Source: Pseudomonas frederiksbergensis (lineage in GTDB: Bacteria > Pseudomonadota > Gammaproteobacteria > Pseudomonadales > Pseudomonadaceae). Taken from it: a DNA stretch of 64,000 nt. The DNA is taken from NCBI RefSeq assembly GCF_001874645.1, contig NZ_CP017886.1, forward strand, positions 1,364,001 to 1,428,000, in the 5' to 3' direction. This document shows positions 47,120-54,487 of this stretch, in pieces. Numbering within the stretch: the first letter of the stretch is position 1; the number at the start of each line of letters is the position of its first letter. The notes under the pieces were generated by a model that did not search any database, was not told the DNA's origin, and was given only the letters and a program-made list of their open reading frames with translations. The translations under genes were made by a program, and so were the position numbers.

Positions 47120-48052
47120 TCAATAACCCCGCGTGAAATCCACTTCCCCGCGCAACGTTTCGCCCGCCTGATACGCCCGCAGGTTTTCGAGAAATAATTG
47201 CACCATCATCGACGGTGAGGTGGGCGCCGAGCTGTGGCCGGTCAGCAGCAAGCCCCAGGCGGTCCAGAACGGATGACGCTGCGGCAACGGTTCCTGCCGG
47301 CAGACGTCGATCACCGCACCCGCCAGATGCCCTTCCTTCAAGGCCTCTACCAGGTCCGCATCGACCACCGCCACGCCACGCCCGACGTTGATGAACAAAC
47401 CGGTCGACTTGAACTGCTTGAACAACGCGGCGTTGTACAGATCGTGAGTGTTCGGCGTATTCGGCAGCAGGTTGACCACGTAATCGACTTCACCGACCAG
47501 GCGCCCCAAATCCTCCAGCCCCGCGACTTCAATGAACGGCGCCTGCTCGCGCGGCTCACTGGCGATCCCGTACAGCTTGACGCCGAAGGGCATCAGGAAC
47601 TGCGCCACGCTCTGACCGATGTCGCCGGCACCGACGATCAGCACCTTGCGCCCCGCCAGGCTCTGGCCCAGGCGATTGTCCCACTTGCGCTCGACCTGGC
47701 TGACCAGTCGCGCCAGTACTTCGCGCTCATGGCCAAGCATGTAGGTCAGCACGTATTCAGCCATGACCTGACCGAAAATCCCGACCGCACGGGTCAGCCG
47801 GTAGTGGCGGGGCAAGCCGTCGGCGAGCAACGGTGTAATGCCGGCCCAGGTCGATTGCAGCCATTGAGGCTCGTGACCTTGACGCAGCAGCGTCGCCAAC
47901 AGGTCCGGTTGGCCGAGCCAGACCGGGCAGTCGGCGGCCAGGCTGGCCAATTCAGCGGAGTCGCCGCTGGTCAGGACTTGCAGTTCAGGCGCGGCCTGAC
48001 GCAACAGTTGGGCATACACAGCGTGGTCGTGTTCGGCAATCAGAACGCGCAT
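47120..48052 (-). CDS. D-2-hydroxyacid dehydrogenase (GhrA-like)
   Basis: 310 residues. NAD(P) site VGAGDIGQSVAQFL (about 139-152); substrate Arg in NVGRGVAVVD; Glu in CRQEPLP; His in TGHSSAP. Likely reduces glyoxylate, hydroxypyruvate or a similar 2-oxoacid. It follows rnd and ycgL on the same strand in a conserved order. Confidence 0.91.
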   Translation of the reverse strand: MRVLIAEHDHAVYAQLLRQAAPELQVLTSGDSAELASLAADCPVWLGQPDLLATLLRQGHEPQWLQSTWAGITPLLADGLPRHYRLTRAVGIFGQVMAEYVLTYMLGHEREVLARLVSQVERKWDNRLGQSLAGRKVLIVGAGDIGQSVAQFLMPFGVKLYGIASEPREQAPFIEVAGLEDLGRLVGEVDYVVNLLPNTPNTHDLYNAALFKQFKSTGLFINVGRGVAVVDADLVEALKEGHLAGAVIDVCRQEPLPQRHPFWTAWGLLLTGHSSAPTSPSMMVQLFLENLRAYQAGETLRGEVDFTRGY

Positions 48053-48179
48053 GGTTCAAACCTTCAAAAACAGTGCACAGGACCGCCGAAGGAGTGTTTC
48101 CCCCTCGATCGCGGCCCTCGCCAAAATAATCAATTCCATTGTTTCCAGAGGCTCTGGACAGAGCCCCTACAGACATCCG

Positions 48180-48473
48180 TCAAACCGGATCATTGCGTCG
48201 CAGCAGCTCTTCCGGCAAGTGCTCGATGTACTCGTCTTCGGCCGGCGGCATTTGCAGGTGATAGCCCTGCTTGTCGAGGTTTTCCAGCACCACCGTGATG
48301 TCTTCGCGCGAGAGCTTGCGCTCGGGGGTCAACACCAGGTCGAAGGCGTGATGCGGTTTGCCGAACGCCAGCAGCAGGTTTTCCGGGACGCGCTCCAGTG
48401 CATCGCTTTTGAGCACATAGAGGTACATCTCGTTTTTCTTCAGGCTTCGGTAGATAGAGCAAATACGTTTCAA
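48180..48473 (-). CDS. YcgL-domain protein
   Basis: 97 residues of the YcgL family; segments CSIYRS, MYLYV, FDLVL and QGYHLQMPP are typical. It begins with TTG, overlapping the RNase D stop by 4 bases (TTGA), so it is translated after rnd by coupling. Function unknown; the strong linkage to rnd suggests a link to RNA processing. Confidence 0.9.
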   Translation of the reverse strand: MKRICSIYRSLKKNEMYLYVLKSDALERVPENLLLAFGKPHHAFDLVLTPERKLSREDITVVLENLDKQGYHLQMPPAEDEYIEHLPEELLRRNDPV

Positions 48474-49603
48474 GGCTGTTCTCCGGCAGTGGCCAGGCTG
48501 TCGAGCAGGGCCTGGCCCATCAATTCGCGGCGCCAGCCACGCAGCGAATCAGGCAATTGGTAAGGGCCCTCAGGGAAGCCGCTCTTGAGCAAGGCCTCGA
48601 GGGTTTTCTTGCGCAGCATCAGTTCCGGGGCCATGTTCAAACGTTCAGCTTCGGCCTGACCGAGCGCCCGCAGACGCTTGACCAAGGCTGCGGCTTCCAC
48701 CGGCAAAGGCTCCGGCACCGCTGGCGGCCATTGGTCCGGCGAGACACTGCCCGCCTGCTTGATCAAACCCAGCAGGAACTCACCGTCCTGACGCACGGTG
48801 CGCGGGTGCATGTCTTCGATTTTCGCCAGTGCCGCGAGATTGTCCGGCTGGGTGCGTGCCAGCGGCCACAACGAATGCTCGCGCACAATGCGGTTGCGCG
48901 GCAGATCGCGGGCGCGGGCTTCGTGCTCGCGCCAGGCGCAGAGTTCGCGCAGCACGGCGAGTTGCGCGCGGGACAGCTTCCAGGCCAGCTTGGCCTCGCG
49001 ATACACCTCGTAAGGGTCGACTTCGCGGCGCAGGTTGGCCACCAGTTCGGCGCCATCTTCCAGGACCCAGGCGTACTTGTCGTCTGACAGCTTCGGCCGC
49101 AGACGCACGAAAACCTCCGCCAGATGCAACGCATCTTCGGCGGCGTAGCTGATCTGGGTGTCCGAAAGCGGACGCTGCAGCCAGTCGGAACGGGTCTCCC
49201 CCTTGGGCAGGTCGATGCCGAGCACCTCCGACACCAGACGCGAGTACCCCATGGAGAAGCCCAGGTTCAGATAGGCGGCGGCCAATTGCGTATCGAACAA
49301 TGGCACTGGCAGGCTACCGGTCAAACGCAACAGGACTTCGAGGTCTTCACTGCAGGCATGCACCACTTTGACCACTGCCGGGTTTTCCAGCAATTGGGCC
49401 AGCGGTTGCCAGTTGTCGATTGTCAAAGGATCAATCAGGAAAGCGCGCTCGCCGTCGCCAATCTGCAACAGGCCGGCGATCGGATAAAAGGTGTCGACCC
49501 GCATGAATTCGGTGTCGAGGGCGACGAACGGCAACCGCTGCCATTGGGCGCAAAACTGACCGAGGCTATCGTTGTCGCGAATCCAGTGAATATCGATGGC
49601 CAC
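48470..49603 (-). CDS. rnd: Ribonuclease D
   Basis: 3'-to-5' exoribonuclease trimming tRNA precursors. 377 residues; DEDD exonuclease motifs: [13 protein letters not shown] (Exo I), [10 protein letters not shown] (Exo II), [12 protein letters not shown] (Exo III), then HRDC domain(s) ([15 protein letters not shown] region). It starts with GTG preceded by GGGAGA. Confidence 0.95.
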   Translation of the reverse strand: MAIDIHWIRDNDSLGQFCAQWQRLPFVALDTEFMRVDTFYPIAGLLQIGDGERAFLIDPLTIDNWQPLAQLLENPAVVKVVHACSEDLEVLLRLTGSLPVPLFDTQLAAAYLNLGFSMGYSRLVSEVLGIDLPKGETRSDWLQRPLSDTQISYAAEDALHLAEVFVRLRPKLSDDKYAWVLEDGAELVANLRREVDPYEVYREAKLAWKLSRAQLAVLRELCAWREHEARARDLPRNRIVREHSLWPLARTQPDNLAALAKIEDMHPRTVRQDGEFLLGLIKQAGSVSPDQWPPAVPEPLPVEAAALVKRLRALGQAEAERLNMAPELMLRKKTLEALLKSGFPEGPYQLPDSLRGWRRELMGQALLDSLATAGEQP

Positions 49604-49715
49604 ACGGCTCTCCCTTGAAGAATGGCGCGCAGTATATATCGGCCCCGGCGATTTCCGCGCACTGACTGAGCAAGAGCTTGAGCGAAACTCCCGCTACACG
49701 AGAAGAATAGGACAG

Positions 49716-50378
49716 CTAGTCAGCTTTATGCAGCACGTAGACTCGCGGCAGGTCGCTGCCAGGCAGGGTGTCCAGGTATTTGAGCGTCTTGAAGCCCGCT
49801 TGCCGGAACTCCGCCTCAAGCTCAACCTTGGTGGCCCACTGACGCGGTTGTGCATCCTCGCCGAACCGCGCACGCAACTTGAGATACCCGTCTCGCTGTA
49901 CTGACACGATCAGCGCGTCGCGACTGACCCGGTAAAACTCACGCAGTATCGCCAAGCGATGCTCACTGTTGTCGATGTGCTGAAACAACCGCATGCAAAA
50001 AATGCAATCCACGGCATTTTCCGGCAAACCGATGGCGAATGCCGAGCTCTGAAAGGTTTTGACCCGTTTCAGCAGCTCGGCCGGATGATGCGTCTGGGCG
50101 TGGTCGAGCATTTCCTGGGACGGGTCGGTGGCGAGAATCACCCGATTGGTGTGCTCGGCCAGCACCGGCCAGTTGCCCCCTGCCCCGCAGGCCACATCAA
50201 GAATCAGCCCCGGCTCGCCGGCCGCCTTGAGTGCGCGCCGCACCAGTCGCTTGCCACGCCACTGCAAAAAACGCTGCACAAGCCCACGGGGATGCGGCTG
50301 GAGGCAGACTCGCGCGTGCTCCTGATCGTAGCGTCGAGCACATTCGTGCTCGACTGAGGAAGGGGGTTGCGCAGACAT
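49716..50378 (-). CDS. Class I SAM-dependent methyltransferase
   Basis: 220 residues. AdoMet motif I as ILDVACGAGGNWPVL, motif II acidic end ATDPSQEM, and FCMRLFQHI in the catalytic region (Methyltransf_11-type). Substrate unknown. The start at 50378 (MSAQPPSS) is chosen because upstream codons to 50456 look non-coding; the ribosome site is weak. Isolated gene. Confidence 0.86.
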   Translation of the reverse strand: MSAQPPSSVEHECARRYDQEHARVCLQPHPRGLVQRFLQWRGKRLVRRALKAAGEPGLILDVACGAGGNWPVLAEHTNRVILATDPSQEMLDHAQTHHPAELLKRVKTFQSSAFAIGLPENAVDCIFCMRLFQHIDNSEHRLAILREFYRVSRDALIVSVQRDGYLKLRARFGEDAQPRQWATKVELEAEFRQAGFKTLKYLDTLPGSDLPRVYVLHKAD

Positions 50379-50486
50379 AACTGGCGACTCTTGATAAAGG
50401 GAACGACTTACGGGCGACAGGTTATCAAGCGGCGCGTGAAAAAAAGGTTTAATCACGATGCCGGCTCTAGCCTGCCGCTTTCAGCA

Positions 50487-50645
50487 TCACGCCTGGTGCA
50501 AATACCAGCGCCCGTCCTGCTCCCCGACCTTGCCCATGAACTGCCGGTATTCGGCGCGCTTCACGGCCAGGTAGAGATCGGCGAGAAACGGCTCGATCTG
50601 TTCCAGCTCACGCACCCCGTAGACCTCGGGCGTTCGTGGCCTCAT
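50487..50645 (-). CDS. Small protein of unknown function (52 residues)
   Basis: Short frame beginning MRPRTPEVYGVRE, with GGGAGTGAGG just upstream. The charged, helix-forming sequence and ending WYLHQA look like a real conserved small protein. The longer open frame that runs up to 50882 on this strand is a shadow of the HU gene. No function can be inferred. Confidence 0.5.
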   Translation of the reverse strand: MRPRTPEVYGVRELEQIEPFLADLYLAVKRAEYRQFMGKVGEQDGRWYLHQA

Positions 50646-50695
50646 GCCATCCTCACTCCCGTCTGCCGCAGAGTAGAGCCTGAGGCGCCTCGGGC

Positions 50696-50714
50696 GCTGT
50701 TCCGGAAGAACAGC
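50696..50714. promoter_or_regulatory. 19-bp palindrome between divergent genes (candidate operator)
   Basis: GCTGTTCCGGAAGAACAGC: two perfect 7-base arms with a 5-base centre, 50 bases from the small minus-strand gene and 41 bases before the HU reading frame. Placement between divergent genes suits a regulator site. No known consensus fits with certainty. Confidence 0.4.
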
Positions 50715-50754
50715 ACGGACATAACAACAAAAAACCGTCAAAGAGGCTTCACTC

Positions 50755-51030
50755 ATACGTAAACCAGAACTCGCCGCAGCCATCGCTGAAAAGGCTGACC
50801 TCACCAAAGAGCAGGCAAATCGCGTCCTCAACGCCGTTCTCGAAGAAATCACCGGCGCTCTGCACTGTAAAGACAGCGTCACCGTGGTGGGCTTCGGTAC
50901 CTTCCTGCAGCGTCACCGTGGCGCTTGCACCGGCAAGAACCCGCAAACCGGTGAGCTAGTGAAAATCAAGGCCAGCAACACCGTTGCGTTCAAACCGGGC
51001 AAGTCGTTGAAAGACAGCGTCAATCCATAA
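50755..51030 (+). pseudogene. HU-family DNA-binding protein with ATA in place of the start codon
   Basis: The frame encodes a complete 91-residue HU/IHF-fold chromatin protein from RKPELAAAIAEKADLTK to the TAA stop, including GFGTF, GKNPQTGE and FKPGKSLKD. There is an in-frame stop at 50722 and no ATG, GTG or TTG between it and the HU sequence. Exactly where the initiator should be, the codon is ATA, 8 bases after AGAGG. Two positions normally Arg are Cys (residue 38 in LHCKD and residue 58 in GACTGKNP); the latter is the DNA-contacting arm arginine. Either a gene in early decay or one using a rare ATA initiator. A good terminator follows. Confidence 0.7.
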
Positions 51031-51071
51031 ATGCTGCGAACTCCCTGAATCGCGGGGGGAGAGTCGTAATG

Positions 51072-51109
51072 AAAATGGGCACGCCGATTGAATCGGGTGC
51101 CCATTTTTT
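51072..51109 (+). terminator. Rho-independent terminator of the HU-family gene
   Basis: ATGGGCAC, 13-base loop, GGTGCCCAT then TTTTT, 42 bases after the HU stop; A-run on the left side allows use from the other strand too. Confidence 0.82.
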
Positions 51110-51172
51110 GTGGTTGATAGCGGTGCGTTGGATCAAGGTGCTCGCATGTGTCGGGGGCGCTTGTGCACGTGG

Positions 51173-52264
51173 TCAGTTACGACGAAAGCAGGCTTTACCA
51201 TTGCCGAAATCCACTGCCAGGCAGTCGGGTTCAATCGCCAGCCGCAGATCTTGAAACAGGACAGACAAATCGCCATTTGCGGGATCGGGGTAGGCTTCCC
51301 ACTCAAAACCCAGCCATCGGGTGTCAGGCGTGATATCAAACCACTGAATATCCTTGGTCGAACCTTTCATCCGCAGGCCAACTTTTTGCAAGGTTTGTGT
51401 GGCGCTATAGGGCTGGGTCAACTTTAGCTGGTTCGAATCCGCCCAGATTTGTTGCTGGGTTGATCCGTCTTGAAATTGCCAGTACACATCGACTGGATTG
51501 ACGGCGGGTGGAGTGATGGGGTCGTAGTGAAACAGCGTAACCATGTAATTCTTGCTGATACGATCTTGCGCGTCAGCCGCCAAGAAACGTTGAGTTTCGG
51601 CCAGTCCGCTCTCTTCAGGTTTTTCAAATGATATCGGTTGGTTTTTCGGCTTTTTCCAGCCAATGCTGAATGAGCGACTGGCAGGTGAAACGTCGAACCA
51701 CTGGCTTGGACTTGAACTGCGGCTGGTGGCGAAACCTATTTTTTTCAGTGTTCGTTGCGGATCGTATGGCAACCAAAGGTCTGTTTGTTCATTCGAATTC
51801 AATAGCAGCTGGCTGGAAGGTCCTTGGGAAAATTCGAAACTGACGTACACAGGCTTGATGGCCGGTGGCTTAGGGTGGAGACGAGCGTACCGCATCTCCA
51901 TCACATAGTTTTTGCGCACTAGATCAACATTGTCGTTATTGCTGTATTGGGAATACTCCTCAAGTTCAGCCAGGGTTCTCTCTCTAGAAAAGTTGAAGGC
52001 GAGTTTCTTTGCCGGTTGAGAATCGGCCTCAGTCTCTAGCGTCAGGATGTCGTCCTCGACATGCCATGTCCCCTTGGCGATACCACCGGCACTTCCATAA
52101 GCCACACCCCCGGCAAAAGTACCGTCCTTTCGTAGCAACAACTCCGCTCCCATTTCCATTGCGCCGCGCAAGTAGTAATGCCCTTCCAGCGGGCGGGGTT
52201 CGGCTGCGGCGTAGGCGGTGGGCAGCCACATAAACGCTGCGAAAAATAGAGTTCTTAAATCCAT
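51173..52264 (-). CDS. Exported protein with two tandem repeats, probable second component of T6SS immunity
   Basis: 363 residues with a signal peptide (1-20). Residues 25-78 resemble a small beta-barrel (GTFAGGVAYGSAGGIAKGTW). Then two repeats of about 86 residues: 118-204 and 238-323, each starting KNY, with the proline turn (A-[IV]-[KN]-P-V), a QQxx/SSQLL strand, [KQ]K[IV]G, QWFD and ending [FG]xWx. Between them is a charged linker. It is the last gene of the vgrG-tle1-lipoprotein unit, 14 bases after the lipoprotein stop. No named domain is recognised; the periplasmic location and position suggest binding to the phospholipase. Confidence 0.82.
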   Translation of the reverse strand: MDLRTLFFAAFMWLPTAYAAAEPRPLEGHYYLRGAMEMGAELLLRKDGTFAGGVAYGSAGGIAKGTWHVEDDILTLETEADSQPAKKLAFNFSRERTLAELEEYSQYSNNDNVDLVRKNYVMEMRYARLHPKPPAIKPVYVSFEFSQGPSSQLLLNSNEQTDLWLPYDPQRTLKKIGFATSRSSSPSQWFDVSPASRSFSIGWKKPKNQPISFEKPEESGLAETQRFLAADAQDRISKNYMVTLFHYDPITPPAVNPVDVYWQFQDGSTQQQIWADSNQLKLTQPYSATQTLQKVGLRMKGSTKDIQWFDITPDTRWLGFEWEAYPDPANGDLSVLFQDLRLAIEPDCLAVDFGNGKACFRRN

Positions 52265-52278
52265 GTATTAACGCTCCT

Positions 52279-52947
52279 TTACCAGCTCCCGTAGGGGATG
52301 CCGAATTTTTCTATGTAGGCTTTGGATACTTCAGACAGGGGCCGATGTTTGCCGCCGGATTTACCTTCATAAGGGCCTTTCGGGTTGATAGTCCCTTCCA
52401 CCCGAGCAATCTCGACTGCCTTCAGGCAGGGCCCACCGAGCCAGACTTTGGCAATGCCGCCCGGCGCCAGACCAATGCCGATGTCGTCGCGGTAGTCGGT
52501 GATCCATTTGCCGTCAGCTCTGCAAAAGGCTTTTTCGGGTTTGCGCATGATCTCCCGTGCTGACTCGGGAATGACGATGTAGGCCTCGTAGGTTTGCGGT
52601 TCGACTAAGGATTGCCAGCGAATGTAGATCAATCGGGGCAAGTCGGCGCCAGTAACATGTCGTCCCTTACCACCACCATTGCTGCTGCTCCATCCTTTGG
52701 CGACACCTTGATTATTTGGAGGTTTTGGAACAGAAGCGATACCGCCTCCCGCCCCCTTGAATACACGTTCATGGATATCCACCACGTCCGCTGTTTCGAT
52801 CCAGACGTCCATATAGGCCGGTGCTGAAAAGCCCAAGAACCAGGGCAGGTCATTACTGGATTGCGCGAAGCTTTGTGTGCAGCCAAACAACATCAGCGCC
52901 AAAAGCAGGCCTTCGCCTTTTTTGATAAGGCGGCCGAAGTTACTCAT
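52279..52947 (-). CDS. DUF2931-like lipoprotein, candidate Tle1 immunity protein
   Basis: 222 residues beginning with a lipoprotein signal: LLLALMLFGC, with Cys23 as the lipidation site. The mature part (LPWFLGFSAPAYMDVWIETADVVDI in pieces) resembles DUF2931 proteins that I recall next to phospholipase effectors. Its ATG overlaps the tle1 stop in the sequence ATGAGTAA (8 bases), so it is made together with the effector. Periplasmic location suits an antagonist of a periplasm-acting phospholipase. Confidence 0.85.
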   Translation of the reverse strand: MSNFGRLIKKGEGLLLALMLFGCTQSFAQSSNDLPWFLGFSAPAYMDVWIETADVVDIHERVFKGAGGGIASVPKPPNNQGVAKGWSSSNGGGKGRHVTGADLPRLIYIRWQSLVEPQTYEAYIVIPESAREIMRKPEKAFCRADGKWITDYRDDIGIGLAPGGIAKVWLGGPCLKAVEIARVEGTINPKGPYEGKSGGKHRPLSEVSKAYIEKFGIPYGSW

Positions 52948-54487
52948 TGGGATGCACCACACGCTGGTTTTTTTCGGCTGGGCGGTTGATGAACACAATG
53001 TCCATGCCGCTGCTGTTCAGGTTTTTGACGGCGTTCCAGTGCGCGGAAAGGTGGATATAGCGACTGCGTAACAAGGCCCGTTCTTCAAACGTCAGCCCCT
53101 CGATTGCCGATTCCCCCAATGCGTATGCTTGGAGCTTTTTGTGGATGGGGTCCAGCTCGTCAGGCAAGGCCAGTTTTGGGTCGTTGACATCAATGATGTC
53201 AAACGGCACGTCATGCCTGACGGCCAATTCGCGCATGATGCGCAAATACACCAGCGACAGTTCACCGCGCACCGGGCGCTCAATACTGGCCGCGGCAAAA
53301 ACCTCCTTCTCTGGGTCTGGATTGGTTCTGCCTCGTTCTGTTGATTGGGGCAAGGGGCGTTCCCAGAGTGCCACTCTAAGCTCGTCGCCTGGGCCGTCGA
53401 ATTCGGTGACGCCTTTTTCATACCAGGTGAACAATTCTTTTTCGGCGATAAGGTAAGCGGCACTGCGGTTCGATGCTCGATCCTGGCTAATTTTGCTGGT
53501 AACGGGTTTGCCCAGCAGGAGTTTTTCCCTGGCCTTTGGCAGATAACCGCCGCCGAGGTCCGAGTGCACACCGGGCAAGAGCAGATCCGCGCTACCGGCG
53601 CTGTTGAGGGCGAAGTTTTCGCGGATTTCGTCGCGGGCAACCAGATGCACCACTTTGTTGGCGCAGCCCTCCGGCAGCCCGAGATTGACGCCGGGGTTTC
53701 TGCTGTTGGCGCCACTGAAATCGAACAACCAAGGGTTGGCAATAGCTGCCACGGTATCGAACAGGCCGATGAAGTTGATGGTGACATCGGTCCAGTTAAA
53801 GCGGCTGGACAAAATTGGAGAACCAGTTGGCAGTGCATTCGCCAGAATGCTGTGCTCGCCCTTGAGCACTTCGTTCGCAAAGTGCCTCGCCGCTGCCGCC
53901 CCCCGGCTGAAACCGAAAATATCGAATTCAATCCGATCAACTGCCATGTCCGGGTTCTTTTCGTTTAGCCGGCGCAGCTGCTCCATGATAAGTGCCGGAC
54001 TCTGTTCGACTCGGGCAACTACCCCTGTTTCGCCCAGACCCGTTGCCTGCGAGTAAAGCGAGTCAGCATCATTGCTGGTGGTTCCGATGCCTTCGACGTA
54101 AATGGCAATTGAGGTCTTGGTTGCGGTTGGTAGGACGGTTTCGTCCACTTGATCTTCATAAAGCTTGTAGAGCCGCACAATGTTGCTCACATCATTCCCA
54201 TAACTATCGTCCGGCGTGCTCCCATTGCCGTCATACCCATTGGCGGCGCAGTGCTTTTGTATCTCCTCGGCGGCTTCGACCAGATTGGCGTCCGGGGCAT
54301 AGCAGGCCGCCACGGTTTCGCTGTTGGCTTTGTTGTTGCCGGTGCCATCAAAGAACACGCCGATCCGTAAGGTAATCCCCTCCAGTTCGACTTCTTCCTC
54401 CTCTTCCTCCAACTCGTCCGACGCGTCGTTTTCCGGCTGCAAGAGGGGTTTGGCCGCCAGCAACCTCTCCAACATCTCCGGCGGCAA
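52940..54487 (-). CDS. Tle1-family T6SS phospholipase effector domain (DUF2235), 5' end merges with vgrG
   Basis: Alpha/beta-hydrolase of the Tle1 type that attacks membrane phospholipids of rival cells. Motifs (numbered from the TTG at 54487): FFDGTGNN 45-52, GFSRG 192-196 with nucleophile Ser194, LFDTV with Asp244, PGVHSDLGGGY with His308; the triad is intact. An acidic stretch (23-36) precedes the domain. No ribosome site precedes the TTG (54487) or the ATG (54475), and the frame stays open to a C5 run at 54581, where it would join the VgrG frame. It is best read as the C-terminal half of a VgrG-Tle1 fusion. Confidence 0.85.
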   Translation of the reverse strand: MPPEMLERLLAAKPLLQPENDASDELEEEEEEVELEGITLRIGVFFDGTGNNKANSETVAACYAPDANLVEAAEEIQKHCAANGYDGNGSTPDDSYGNDVSNIVRLYKLYEDQVDETVLPTATKTSIAIYVEGIGTTSNDADSLYSQATGLGETGVVARVEQSPALIMEQLRRLNEKNPDMAVDRIEFDIFGFSRGAAAARHFANEVLKGEHSILANALPTGSPILSSRFNWTDVTINFIGLFDTVAAIANPWLFDFSGANSRNPGVNLGLPEGCANKVVHLVARDEIRENFALNSAGSADLLLPGVHSDLGGGYLPKAREKLLLGKPVTSKISQDRASNRSAAYLIAEKELFTWYEKGVTEFDGPGDELRVALWERPLPQSTERGRTNPDPEKEVFAAASIERPVRGELSLVYLRIMRELAVRHDVPFDIIDVNDPKLALPDELDPIHKKLQAYALGESAIEGLTFEERALLRSRYIHLSAHWNAVKNLNSSGMDIVFINRPAEKNQRVVHPNE

